From positions 1-43,946 of the forward strand of contig JAAUPF010000039.1 in the NCBI GenBank assembly GCA_012034575.1: a DNA stretch of 43,946 nucleotides. The letters run 5' to 3'. Shown here piece by piece: positions 1 to 8,082 of this stretch. The notes under the pieces are model-generated. The model made no database searches. It saw only the letters and a program-made list of their open reading frames with translations, and was not told the origin of the DNA. The stretch is from Richelia sp. CSU_2_1 (GTDB lineage Bacteria; Cyanobacteriota; Cyanobacteriia; Cyanobacteriales; Microcoleaceae). The translations under genes were made by a program, and so were the position numbers. How positions within the stretch are numbered: the first letter of the stretch is position 1; each line of letters begins with the position of its first letter.

Positions 1-163
1 CAAAACCAAACTCGATCGTCTGAAAACCTGCTACTACTGAATGTTTGCCAGTGGGATTGGGCATCTCAACGATCGCTCCCTCATGTAGTTCGTAGTGTCC
101 GGTTTCTGGTTTCCATTCCAAAAACTCATCAAAAGTCATTAATTTGAGTATCGCTTGAGCCAT
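1..163 (-). CDS. Uma2-family (DUF820) putative endonuclease, N-terminus only
   Basis: The gene runs off the left edge, so only the first 54 codons are present. The start is the ATG at 163-161, giving MAQAILKLMTFDEFLEWK. The following stretch has a glutamate-rich turn (YELHEGAIVEMPNPTGKHS). This is the typical N-terminal pattern of the Uma2/DUF820 family, where the Glu-x-x-x-Gly and the Pro-Thr-x-x-His segment precede a PD-(D/E)xK-type nuclease core. The core itself lies outside the window, so catalytic residues cannot be checked. Cyanobacteria carry many copies of this family and their biological role is unsettled. Confidence 0.7.
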   Translation of the reverse strand, partial: MAQAILKLMTFDEFLEWKPETGHYELHEGAIVEMPNPTGKHSVVAGFQTIEFGF

Positions 164-308
164 CGCAATATCTCCCGTTCGATCGAGGCTGGCGATCGCC
201 CTTTCTATCTCAAATTTTATCGATCGAGCGATCGCCCTGAATAAATCCCACCATAGCACAAACCGCTCGCAAGCGCGATCGCTCGATCGACCGCAATAAA
301 TCAGGTTC

Positions 309-352
309 GTAGTAAGGACTTAAGTCCTCGTCAGGTGCGGACTTTAGTCCTC
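309..352. repeat. Paired GGACTNNAGTCC palindrome repeat
   Basis: Two short palindromes, AGGACTTAAGTCCT at 315-328 and GGACTTTAGTCC at 339-350, sit about 10 bp apart and could fold as two small hairpins. The form resembles the short palindromic repeats scattered through filamentous cyanobacterial genomes. I see no second copy of this exact unit in the window. Confidence 0.45.
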
Positions 353-367
353 ACAATTAACATCTTA

Positions 368-479
368 CACCAATGTCAATTAGGGATTTTTCGTGGGTGG
401 GGGGCGGGTTTACGAGATTGTTATTTTTAGGCGAAGATGGTTGGCGAACCCGCCCCTACAGCATTGTTGAAAACGCTGC
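368..479 (+). repeat. G-rich dispersed repeat, copy 1
   Basis: The unit begins CACCAATGTCAAT, continues into GTGGGTGGGGGGCGGGTTT, and after a variable middle ends with GCGAACCCGCCCCTACAG and a tail ending GCTGC. The GGGCGGGTT and AACCCGCCC blocks are inverted, so the unit can fold as a hairpin. Copies 2 (25021-25121) and 3 (25341-25433, inverted) share the same ends. No transposase gene is associated, so this is a MITE-like or REP-like repeat by inference. Confidence 0.6.
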
Positions 480-543
480 AATATTCAGCAACATAAACCG
501 TTTTTCTTAGAGGTAATTGACACGGTACACTCTGATATTAAAA

Positions 544-2880
544 TTATCCAAATGTCAAGCGACGGAACTTGCCATCATCTGTAAATCGCTGTTCGCCAAT
601 CCCCACAACTTCGACAATAACTTCGCGCTCTAAAATCGCAAATTTCCCCTCGCGTTCTGCTATTTCAACGATCGTTTCTTCCCCCTCAAAATACACCTTA
701 TAATGAGTCTTTGCCCAAACACCTTTTTCATATTCAAAACTGCGTCCGTCATCTTCATAAAGCGTCCATTCACCAATTCCCGGCCAAATTCGCATTGTTA
801 AAGGCTCGATCGCACTTTCCCCAACAAATTGCCTCACGGGCGCGATCGCAATTATCCCTCCACCGCGCGCGTACAGCGGCATTTTTTCCAAAGGTGCGAT
901 CGCTAAAATGTGCGTCGGGCCGCGATAGCATTCACCAGTCCACCAATCAAACCAAGTACCCTCGGGTAAATATACGGCGCGGTGTTCGACTCCGGGGCGG
1001 TAAATTGGTGCTGCCATCAGCGACGGGCCGAGCAATACTTGATCGTACAGTTGATAAGTAGTTCGATCGCCCGCAAAATGATACAGTAACGGCCGCAAAA
1101 TCGGCGCGCCCGTCGTTGCAGCTTCCCAAAATAAGGTGTAAATGTAGGGCAATAATTGATAACGCAAGTTGATGTATTCGCGGCAAATTCTTTCGGTGCG
1201 ATCGCCAAAAACCCAGGGTTCGTGTTGCGCTGTTGTCATCGCTGAATGCCCGCGCATCAAGGGATACAACATTCCTACTTGCATCCACCGCGCGAACAAT
1301 TCAGCAGTTGCATTCCCCGCAAAACCGCCGATGTCGCAGCCGACAAAGGCGACGCCGGAAAGCCCCATGTTGCAAAGCATCGGGATGGACATTTCCAAAT
1401 GTTCCCACAGCGATTGATTGTCGCCCATCCACACGGAAGAGTAACGCTGCACTCCCGCAAATCCCGATCGCGTCAGCACAAAAGATCGATCGCGCGATCG
1501 CAGTTTTTGCAACCCCTCAGCGCAAGCTTTTGCCATCATCAACCCATACAGATTGTGGGTTTCAGCGTGCGTCGAGAGTTCCTCTGGCGGGCCTTGCGGT
1601 GCATCCAGGGGAAACCAAATGTGCTCGCCGCCGTCACCAAAAGGCCTTTCCGCGATCGCGGGTTCGTTCATGTCGTTCCAAATCCCCGCAACGCCGATAT
1701 CTGTCAGGGTTTTGTGCAATTCGCCCCACCACTGGCGCACTTCCGGTTTCATGAAGTCGGGAAACACGGCTTTATCCGGCCAAACGTAGCCGTGAAACAG
1801 CTTTCCCTCGGCGGTACGCACGAAATAGTCATTTTCCACACCGCGATCGAATATTTCGTAACCTGCTTCCGGTTCGTACTTGACGCCCGGATCGATGATA
1901 GTGACAACTTTGAAACCCTCTGCTTGCAAGTCTGCGATCAATTTAGCCGGATCGGGGAAACGCTGCGGGCTCCAGGTGAAAACGCGATAGCCGCGCATGT
2001 AGTCGATGTCGAGGTGGATGACATCGCAGGGAAGGTTGCGATCGCGAAATTCCTTAGCCAGCGCGCGCACAACGTCCTCGGATTCGTAACTCCAGCGGCA
2101 TTGGTGGTATCCTAACGCCCATTTTGGCGGAAGCGGCATCCGGCCGGTCAACTGCGTGTAGGTGGCTAAAATTTGGGCGGGTTCGGGGCCGTAAATGATG
2201 TAGTAGTCGAGTTCCGTGTCTCTGGTTTCCATCCGCAAAACGCCAGGCGTTTCTGCGCCGATGTCGAATTGACTCCAAAATGTGGTGTTGAAGAAGATGC
2301 CGCAAGCGCGATCGGGAGTTAGGGCGATGTAAAATGCGATCGCCTGGTACATTTCATCTGTTAGGGAATTGTAGTCGAGGGCGTCGGTTGTCCAGTTTGT
2401 CTTGACTTCGGAGAGTTTGTCCAGCAAGCCGGTGCGTTCGCCAAAACCGTAGAAGTGTTCGTCTGGTTCGATGCGTTTCCAGGCTGCGATCGCGCCTGTG
2501 CGCCATCCCATCGCCGATTCGCGATCGCAAGCAAAGGGTTTTCCTGATTTGTCAAAGCATTCGATGGAAGTGCGATCGCGCTTGACAGAAATTGTTATTT
2601 GTGATGTTTCAATTTCGATTTTTTCTGCTGTTTCTCGCACTTCAAAAGGTGTAATTTCCCATTGTTCGTCGGGGAGAGTTACTGAGTGCGATCGGTCTTT
2701 AAATTCACTTGTCGGAGACATTCGCACTCGGACTAAATTTGGTGCGAGGATTGTGATTTTCAATGAGGCATTCGTACAGTTGAATTGAATTGTGCGATCG
2801 ATCTTATTTATAGATTGTACGGAGCCGATCGTTGACCAAGGCTGTTCGGTAGTTTGAAGTTTTCCGAAGTATTGCGGCAT
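544..2880 (-). CDS. Glycoside hydrolase family 31, alpha-glucosidase
   Basis: This 778-residue protein probably hydrolyses terminal alpha-glucosidic bonds of maltose-like oligosaccharides in the cytoplasm, since no signal peptide is seen. The N-terminal ~240 residues fit the galactose-mutarotase-like domain of GH31, followed by the (beta/alpha)8 barrel. The family nucleophile motif WNDMNEP is at residues 401-407, with D403 as the expected nucleophile. Further GH31 landmarks are GYHQCRWSY, HLDIDYM and GCDIGGFAG. The C-terminus carries the usual beta-sandwich. Length is normal for the family. Other GH31 activities such as alpha-xylosidase cannot be excluded by eye. It is not in an obvious operon; a debranching-type enzyme elsewhere in the window (about 16-18 kb) may act in the same glycogen/maltodextrin metabolism. 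Confidence 0.93.
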   Translation of the reverse strand: MPQYFGKLQTTEQPWSTIGSVQSINKIDRTIQFNCTNASLKITILAPNLVRVRMSPTSEFKDRSHSVTLPDEQWEITPFEVRETAEKIEIETSQITISVKRDRTSIECFDKSGKPFACDRESAMGWRTGAIAAWKRIEPDEHFYGFGERTGLLDKLSEVKTNWTTDALDYNSLTDEMYQAIAFYIALTPDRACGIFFNTTFWSQFDIGAETPGVLRMETRDTELDYYIIYGPEPAQILATYTQLTGRMPLPPKWALGYHQCRWSYESEDVVRALAKEFRDRNLPCDVIHLDIDYMRGYRVFTWSPQRFPDPAKLIADLQAEGFKVVTIIDPGVKYEPEAGYEIFDRGVENDYFVRTAEGKLFHGYVWPDKAVFPDFMKPEVRQWWGELHKTLTDIGVAGIWNDMNEPAIAERPFGDGGEHIWFPLDAPQGPPEELSTHAETHNLYGLMMAKACAEGLQKLRSRDRSFVLTRSGFAGVQRYSSVWMGDNQSLWEHLEMSIPMLCNMGLSGVAFVGCDIGGFAGNATAELFARWMQVGMLYPLMRGHSAMTTAQHEPWVFGDRTERICREYINLRYQLLPYIYTLFWEAATTGAPILRPLLYHFAGDRTTYQLYDQVLLGPSLMAAPIYRPGVEHRAVYLPEGTWFDWWTGECYRGPTHILAIAPLEKMPLYARGGGIIAIAPVRQFVGESAIEPLTMRIWPGIGEWTLYEDDGRSFEYEKGVWAKTHYKVYFEGEETIVEIAEREGKFAILEREVIVEVVGIGEQRFTDDGKFRRLTFG

Positions 2881-2993
2881 ACACTCTGACTCAAAATATT
2901 ATCGATTTTGCTGCGAAGGGTTAGGAGTTGTCATCTGGCAAAAGGCTGAAGTGAGTAAATTAACTTAATTAAACGTAAAACCATCTCACTGTT

Positions 2994-3026
2994 AGAGCCC
3001 CGACTTCTTAAAGAAGTCGGGGCTCT
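2994..3026. terminator. Perfect inverted repeat, possible terminator or dispersed hairpin
   Basis: A GC-rich arm at 2994-3009 (AGAGCCCCGACTTCTT) is exactly complementary to 3011-3026, giving a stem of about 14 pairs with a very tight loop. On the plus strand a T-run follows within 20 bases. On the minus strand the hairpin lies 30 bases beyond the stop codon of the small ORF at 3056-3214. It could therefore end minus-strand transcripts, although no U-tract follows on that side. It may equally be a dispersed palindromic repeat. Confidence 0.5.
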
Positions 3027-3055
3027 GGGTGTTCTGTTTTTTGAGGTAGACCTAC

Positions 3056-3214
3056 TTACAGGCTATTTAGTTTTAGGATTGGACAAGACCCGTTGACGAG
3101 GATCGCAAATATGGCTAATGAATAGCTTAGTGACGCTAATCTACGTTTGATTTCGAGAATTAGCTGAATTTCTTCTATAGCTTTTTTCATAACTTTTTTC
3201 ATAACTTTTTTCAT
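3056..3214 (-). CDS. Small ORF of 52 residues with a strong Shine-Dalgarno
   Basis: I do not recognise this protein. The start ATG at 3214-3212 is preceded by AAAGGAGG nine bases upstream, one of the best ribosome binding sites in the window. The product begins with three near-identical repeats of MKKV/MKKA, continues with a charged amphipathic stretch (IEEIQLILEIKRR), and then a hydrophobic segment (LASLSYSLAIFAILV) that could span or touch a membrane, followed by NGSCPILKLNSL. Basic residues before a hydrophobic stretch suggest a small membrane peptide. It lies downstream of and on the same strand as the DUF433 gene. The binding site argues for translation; the absence of recognisable homology keeps confidence moderate. 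Confidence 0.4.
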   Translation of the reverse strand: MKKVMKKVMKKAIEEIQLILEIKRRLASLSYSLAIFAILVNGSCPILKLNSL

Positions 3215-3410
3215 GATTTTTTTCCTCCTTTGTTTTCGTTAGTGACAGACAGGCTTTTCGATTTTTTTCGTAGCTTAATCGCCACATAAACAATCGGTGT
3301 AGCCATATGCGCGATGTCCCGAGCATTCGTCAACAAAGCCCTCCCTTCCAGGGGGAAACTTTTGGATCTCAGAAACAAAAAAATTGCTTTGTACCGATCC
3401 TAATCCTAGA

Positions 3411-3689
3411 TTAACACAGCTTTTCAGGAAGCGATCGGTGTGATAACCGAATATATATCTGGGCAAACTCCAAATCTTCCTGAGATAAATATGGGTAATC
3501 ATCGCGAATCACCTCCGCTGATTCACCGCGATCGAGCATCGATCCGATCCGGCGAACAGTGAGGCGACTATTGGGAAAAACGGTTTCTCCTCCCATAATA
3601 TTTGAGTCTCTAACTAAGCACTTTTGCCAATCTTTGAAGCGTGTAATTGTGTCCGACAATTCAAGGTCGATCGCGTCTTTATTTCTCAC
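3411..3689 (-). CDS. DUF433 family protein, antitoxin-like
   Basis: The 92-residue product contains the DUF433 core (IMGGETVFPNSRLTVRRIG, then LDRGESAEVIRDDYPYLSQEDL), a small winged-helix-like fold often encoded as the antitoxin of a VapBC-like pair. The start is GTG at 3689-3687. Its Shine-Dalgarno GGGAGG lies inside the last codons of the upstream secreted-protein gene, whose TAG stop ends three bases before this start, so the two are translationally close. The usual partner toxin, a PIN-like DUF5615 protein, is not found intact downstream. A short stretch near 3283-3345 in another frame (FVDECSGH...) might be a remnant, but that is weak. Function as an orphan regulator is inference. Confidence 0.7.
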   Translation of the reverse strand: MRNKDAIDLELSDTITRFKDWQKCLVRDSNIMGGETVFPNSRLTVRRIGSMLDRGESAEVIRDDYPYLSQEDLEFAQIYIRLSHRSLPEKLC

Positions 3690-3692
3690 CTG

Positions 3693-4274
3693 CTACCTCC
3701 CAAATATTTGCAAAATTTTATTTACTCCATTCCTTTCTAGTCCCTCAAACTGCTGTCGTTCATCCGCAGTAAAAACAGTTGTTACTTCCGCTTTATATGA
3801 CACAATTTGTGCTTCTAAAACTCCACGATTGAAGAAAACAACATGACCGGAACCAAAAAAGACGATCGCCCTTACCCGATTGCCTTTCAGCCAATATCCC
3901 ACTCCATCTCCCACTTCCATCAAAGCTTCTGATGCACTAATAATAATTTTACTACCACCATTGAGCGAACACATCATGTAACTAACATTTTTGACAATTT
4001 TTGTGGCTTTTTCACAGGGCTGAGCCTGAAGTTCTTTTAACTCTCGATCGTAATTCGCCCGATTCATTGCAGGCTTAATTTGGTTCAGCAAACAGCGATC
4101 GGGTATGCCATCTCCATTATCATCCACGCGCAGATCGTCGTTTTGTCCGTCGCGATCGCAATCAATCCCCTGTCCGATTTGTCTGCTGGGTTGCTGGGAC
4201 TGTGCTAAGGAATCGCCTGCGACGATCGAGGTTAATAATAGCAGGGCGATCGGCAATAATTTTACAAGCGTCAT
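3693..4274 (-). CDS. Secreted protein with EF-hand-like Asp-rich segment
   Basis: The 193-residue product has a clear Sec-type signal peptide (MTLVKLLPIALLLLTSIVAGDSLAQ), with likely cleavage after the SLA. Just behind it is an aspartate-rich segment (DCDRDGQNDD then DDNGDGIPDRC) of the thrombospondin type 3 / EF-hand calcium-binding kind. Residues about 75-190 form a globular domain I do not recognise, with two cysteines (EKATKI and SYMMCS regions). It is probably periplasmic or extracellular and calcium-binding by inference. It is followed on the same strand by the DUF433 gene, whose ribosome site overlaps its 3' end. No function is proposed. Confidence 0.65.
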   Translation of the reverse strand: MTLVKLLPIALLLLTSIVAGDSLAQSQQPSRQIGQGIDCDRDGQNDDLRVDDNGDGIPDRCLLNQIKPAMNRANYDRELKELQAQPCEKATKIVKNVSYMMCSLNGGSKIIISASEALMEVGDGVGYWLKGNRVRAIVFFGSGHVVFFNRGVLEAQIVSYKAEVTTVFTADERQQFEGLERNGVNKILQIFGR

Positions 4275-4789
4275 GTCGCAAAAATATCCTTGATTAATTA
4301 AATTTTACTACGATGCTGTTTTAACAGCTAAATAATTTCCGGCTCGAATATTTATATTAGAATTTTATCGGCAAACGATCGAGAAATTTTTACGAAAGTA
4401 TGCAGAAATTATCTAGGCTTTTGGGGAGAGCGATCGGCATTTTATTGTCGATAGTCGCTTCGATAGATTGTCGATCTTAATCTTATTATAAACTTTGCAC
4501 TCGAATAACGAGTTTAACCTGACAATGGTTAACTAATAGCTTGAAAGGTTACAGTAAGGTTAAATAAAACCGCCCCGCACAAGATCCTCTGATTGACATC
4601 GGTGCAACATCTCAATCATTATCAACTACAATTTTATAGGCTATAATTTTACGATCGAGAACCGAAGCAAGCACCGCACGTACACATCGATCGCGCTTTC
4701 CCAACAGCGATCGTTTTGGCTCGGACCAGTCAGTTTAGCAAGTAACATTGGATTCAGAAATCTCGGTATTTTTAAAGAGGAGGGTACTC
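4275..4789. other. Divergent intergenic region upstream of phoD
   Basis: This 515-bp gap separates the minus-strand secreted-protein gene from the plus-strand phoD gene. It is AT-rich, with a run of repeated GGTTAA/TTAACC elements between 4512 and 4564 (see the Pho box entry), and several CGATCG sites. No small ORF with a good ribosome site was seen. It most likely holds promoters in both directions. Confidence 0.5.
4525..4564. promoter_or_regulatory. Candidate Pho box (SphR/PhoB-type direct repeats)
   Basis: Read on the minus strand, two eight-base units TTTAACCT (4564-4557) and TGTAACCT (4553-4546) are separated by three bases, so they repeat every 11 bp. Related TTAACC-like units occur at about 4532-4525 and, in the other orientation, 4513-4520. 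Cyanobacterial Pho boxes are described as PyTTAAPyPy(T/A) repeats separated by three bases. The position upstream of a phoD phosphatase fits. The distance to the start codon, about 225 bases, implies a long leader or an extra promoter. Confidence 0.5.
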
Positions 4790-6394
4790 ATGAAACGCCA
4801 ACAACAAGATCGACTCAGCCGCCGCCATTTTCTCATCGGTTCGGCAGTTGCAGCTAGCAGCATTATTGTCGAAAACCTGCGATCGAAATCTGGGTTAGCG
4901 CAATCTTCTGCACCGGCAATTATTACCTCCGATCGAATGCGCCCCAACATTCCATACGGTGTTGCTAGCGGTGATATTACTGGCAACAGTGCCGTGATTT
5001 GGAGTAGGTGCGATCGCTCTTCCCGCATGATAGTTGAATATGACACCGCCGATTCCTTCCGCAACGTACAGCGCATCATCGGTCCAGCAGCATTAGAAAC
5101 TAGCGATTATACCGCGCGGATTAATCTAATTGACTTGCCAGCCGATAGACAAATATTCTACCGAGTCAGCTTCCAAAATTTAGCAGATCCAAACACCTAC
5201 AGCGTCCCCGTCATCGGAAGTTTTCGCACGCCTCCAAACGGCAAGCGCGACATCTTTTTTGCCTGGTCAGGAGACACCGCCGGACAAGGTTGGGGTATCA
5301 ATTCTGCATGGGGTGGCATGAAAATCTATGAAACTATCAGGCAGCTTAAACCAGACTTTTTCATCCATTCTGGCGATTACATCTATGCAGATAATCCGAT
5401 CGCATCTGAGGTCAAACTTGATGATGGTAGCATCTGGAAAAACATCACAACAGAAGCCAAGTCAAAAGTAGCTGAAACCTTAGCAGAATTTCGTGGCAAT
5501 TACATCTACAACCTGCTAGATAATAACCTCCGCCGCTTCAATGCCGAAGTGCCTCAATTAGTTCAATGGGATGACCACGAAACTACCAATAACTGGTATC
5601 CAGGCGAGATGCTAATCAGTGACGATCGTTACAAAGTCAAAAGCTGTTCTTTACTGGCAGCGCGAGGCAAACAGGCATTTATGGAGTACGTGCCAATTCG
5701 CTTCGATGCCAACGACCCAGAACGAATTTACCGTTCGTTTAATTACGGTTCTTCCCTGGAAATTTTTATGCTGGATATGCGCAGCTACCGAGGGCCAAAC
5801 ACGACCAACCTTCAGACAACAGCAAGTGAAGAAACGGCATTTTTAGGTAACGATCAAGTTAGCTGGTTAAAGAAAAAATTGCAGAATTCAAAGGCAAGGT
5901 GGAAAGTAATTGCTAGCGATATGCCAGTCGGATTGGTGGTTGAAGATGGCAAAAATAGCGGCAAATTTGAGAACCTCGCCAATGGAGATGGCCCTGCATT
6001 GGGACGCGAACTCGAACTTGCCGAATTGTTGCGCTTTATCCAGCGAAATAACATCCAAAATGTCGTTTGGCTAACCGCTGACGTGCACTATGCTGCCGCG
6101 CATTATTACGATCCCGGCAGAGCTCAATTCACTGACTTTAAACCGTTTTGGGAGTTTGTTGCCGGGCCACTTCACGCTGGAACTTACGGGCCAAATAAGC
6201 TTGATAATACTTTTGGCCCTTTAGTTAAGTTTCAAAGCTTGCCGCCGGGAGAAGCAAACAATCTATCTCCTACAAAAGGCCTTCAATTCTTTGGTACGGT
6301 TAAAATTAATGGCGACAGTCAGGTGATGACTGTAGCACTGCACAACCTTGAAGGTAAAATTCTCTACAGTGTGGATTTGCCGCCGGAGGTTTAA
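4790..6394 (+). CDS. phoD: Alkaline phosphatase D (PhoD-like), Tat-exported
   Basis: The 534-residue product releases phosphate from phosphomonoesters and diesters outside the cytoplasmic membrane. The start is the ATG at 4790, chosen for the GAGGAGG site seven bases upstream and because it yields a Tat signal (SRRHFLIGSAVAASS). An N-terminal beta-sandwich (PYGVASGDITGNSAVIWSR) is followed by the metallophosphatase core with the motifs SGDTAGQGWG, HSGDYIYADNP, WDDHETTNNW and ADVHYAAAHYY. These supply the metal ligands of PhoD enzymes, which use Fe3+ and Ca2+. Length is normal. A candidate Pho box upstream suggests induction by phosphate starvation. The gene stands alone. Confidence 0.9.
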   Translation: MKRQQQDRLSRRHFLIGSAVAASSIIVENLRSKSGLAQSSAPAIITSDRMRPNIPYGVASGDITGNSAVIWSRCDRSSRMIVEYDTADSFRNVQRIIGPAALETSDYTARINLIDLPADRQIFYRVSFQNLADPNTYSVPVIGSFRTPPNGKRDIFFAWSGDTAGQGWGINSAWGGMKIYETIRQLKPDFFIHSGDYIYADNPIASEVKLDDGSIWKNITTEAKSKVAETLAEFRGNYIYNLLDNNLRRFNAEVPQLVQWDDHETTNNWYPGEMLISDDRYKVKSCSLLAARGKQAFMEYVPIRFDANDPERIYRSFNYGSSLEIFMLDMRSYRGPNTTNLQTTASEETAFLGNDQVSWLKKKLQNSKARWKVIASDMPVGLVVEDGKNSGKFENLANGDGPALGRELELAELLRFIQRNNIQNVVWLTADVHYAAAHYYDPGRAQFTDFKPFWEFVAGPLHAGTYGPNKLDNTFGPLVKFQSLPPGEANNLSPTKGLQFFGTVKINGDSQVMTVALHNLEGKILYSVDLPPEV

Positions 6395-6413
6395 AAATGA
6401 ATCGTAAATTTTT

Positions 6414-6455
6414 AACCCCACCCCAACCCTCCCCTTACTAAGGGGAGGGAGTAAG
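6414..6455 (+). repeat. 42-bp repeat with a GC-rich hairpin, downstream of phoD
   Basis: The element holds the hairpin CCCTCCCCTT (6427-6436) / AAGGGGAGGG (6440-6449) and is flanked on the left by CCCCACCCCAA. The same 42 bases occur, inverted, at 33274-33315 downstream of dnaA. Both copies sit right behind a gene's 3' end, so they may work as terminators, although no clear T-tract follows here. Confidence 0.6.
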
Positions 6456-6499
6456 AGTTTCACAAATGATTTACGATCGCTATATCTTTAGGATCGAGT

Positions 6500-8010
6500 T
6501 CAATTCAATTTACCTCCGATCGTTTGTCCCAAGCGATCGACTGTTAATTGTGCCGTATCGATCGCCTCTGAAACATTCCCAGAACTAAAAACAATTACTC
6601 GATCGCTGTATTGCATTATCTCATCTAAATCCGAGGAAGCAAACAGAATTGCCGTTCCAGTTTGACAGCGCGCAATTAACTGCTGCCACACCCAAATTGA
6701 CGACTCAATATCCAAACCCCGCGTCGGATGTTCCATCAGCAATAGATTCAAAGGTACGGGCAGCAAAGCTAATTGAGTCCGCTGCTGGTTTCCCCCCGAC
6801 AAGCGTTCGACTTGGCTGTCGGGAGTACCGCGAATGTTGAAAAAAGCGATCGCTGCTGTGTCATTGTCAGCGTATCTTTCCAGTTAACAAAAAAACTTTT
6901 GTTAGGGGAACGCAACGCTACGTGTTCGCGAATTGACAAGCCGCTAACTAATCCTTCTTTGAGTCGATCGGCAGGCAAAATTCCTACACCCGCTTGCAAG
7001 TATTCTTGATAAGATTTGCGAGTCATGTTTGCGCCATTAATTATAATTGTACCGGAACTTGCAGGCAGCAAACCAGCACAAAGCAATAACAGCAATCTTT
7101 GACCGCTACCTTCTAAACCTGCCAGTCCGATTACTTCGCCACGCTGCAAGTTTAAGCTATCAATTTTGATACTAAAACGCTCATCTTTGATGGTAATATT
7201 GTGCAAATTCAAAGCAACATCCGATCGAGCAGTTGGCGGTTTATTTGGTTGAGCGAGTTCGCGATCGAACATCATTTCTACTAATTTATTGCTGGGACAA
7301 GGAATTTCCACATTTCCCGCAACTCGGCCCTGACGCATCACCGTAGCGCGATCGCACAACAAATCGACATCTTCGAGTTTGTGAGATACAAAAATCACCG
7401 ATTTTCCGCCCGCAGCTAACTGTTTTGCTGCCGCAAACAAAGCATCTTTTTGAGAAGCAGAAATACCCGTTGTCGGTTCATCTAAAATCAAGGTTTCCAC
7501 GCCCAGAGATAGCAGACGCAGCAACTCTAATTGCTGCCGTTCGCCGACACTAAGATTGCCAACTTTTTCATCGATCTCTAACTTAAAATTCAACCGATCG
7601 GCTAGCTGTTTCAACTCCAAAGCAGCAGCGTTTTTAGACAAAAAAACCTTGTTTTTTGTCCGGTTTGTAGTGAGAAATTCAGTTTTCTTAAAACCCGAAG
7701 TCAAGCGTCCGATCGTAAAATTTTCCCAAACAGAAAGCGCCGGAAAATCCAGCGGATCTTGGTGCAGCATCCCGATTCCGCGAGCGATCGCATCCTGAGG
7801 ATTTTTAATTTCAACTGGGATATTATTTAAGAGAATCGAACCGCGATCGCGCGCAATAAAACCGCTTAAAATTTTTACTAGCGTGCTTTTTCCTGCCCCG
7901 TTTTCTCCCAGCAAACCGTGAATGCTGCCAGCTTCAACAGTCAGCGATATGTTATCGTTAGCCAGCACCGAACCAAAGCTTTTGGTAATAGAAGTTAGTT
8001 CAACTTTCAT
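6500..8010 (-). pseudogene. RbsA/YufO-type ABC transporter ATPase, frameshifted
   Basis: The sequence encodes a duplicated ABC ATPase of the sugar/nucleoside (BMP-associated) type. The first domain is complete: Walker A GENGAGKST, signature LSVGERQQ, Walker B LILDEPTTGIS. The second has a degenerate Walker A (GLEGSGQR), as usual in this class, then signature LSGGNQQR and LLLMEHPTRGLD. The reading frame breaks near 6840-6850 at a run of six T on the coding strand. The upstream frame (8010 to 6769) ends in nonsense after WKDTLTMTQQ, and the downstream frame (to 6500) carries the second signature. One extra T restores a full-length protein of about 500 residues. The companion lipoprotein gene is also frameshifted and no matching permeases are nearby, so decay is possible, as is a homopolymer sequencing error. 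Confidence 0.8.
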
Positions 8011-8082
8011 AGGAAAAAGGCAGAAGGAATAATGATTGTTTCATTTTCTTTAATCCTACCGGGAATTCATTCATTATCTCAA

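Larger units (their letters stand above)
164..543. other. Intergenic region made of dispersed palindromic repeats
   Basis: No gene is visible in this stretch. It contains HIP1-rich sequence (about 180-300), a small repeat at about 309-352 built from two GGACTNNAGTCC palindromes, and a G-rich repeat at 368-479 that recurs twice near 25 kb. It lies between the Uma2-type gene and the 3' end of the alpha-glucosidase gene; both are read on the minus strand. Confidence 0.6.

Noticed and set aside
1233..2115. Long plus-strand open frames opposite the alpha-glucosidase gene
   Set aside because: They lie entirely within the GH31 gene on the other strand and encode no recognisable protein; high GC in codon position three keeps them open by chance.
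3141..3326. Minus-strand frame with YEKSYEKSYEKS repeats
   Set aside because: This is the shifted frame of the ATGAAAAAAGTT repeats. The frame starting behind the AAAGGAGG site (3214-3056) is the better candidate.
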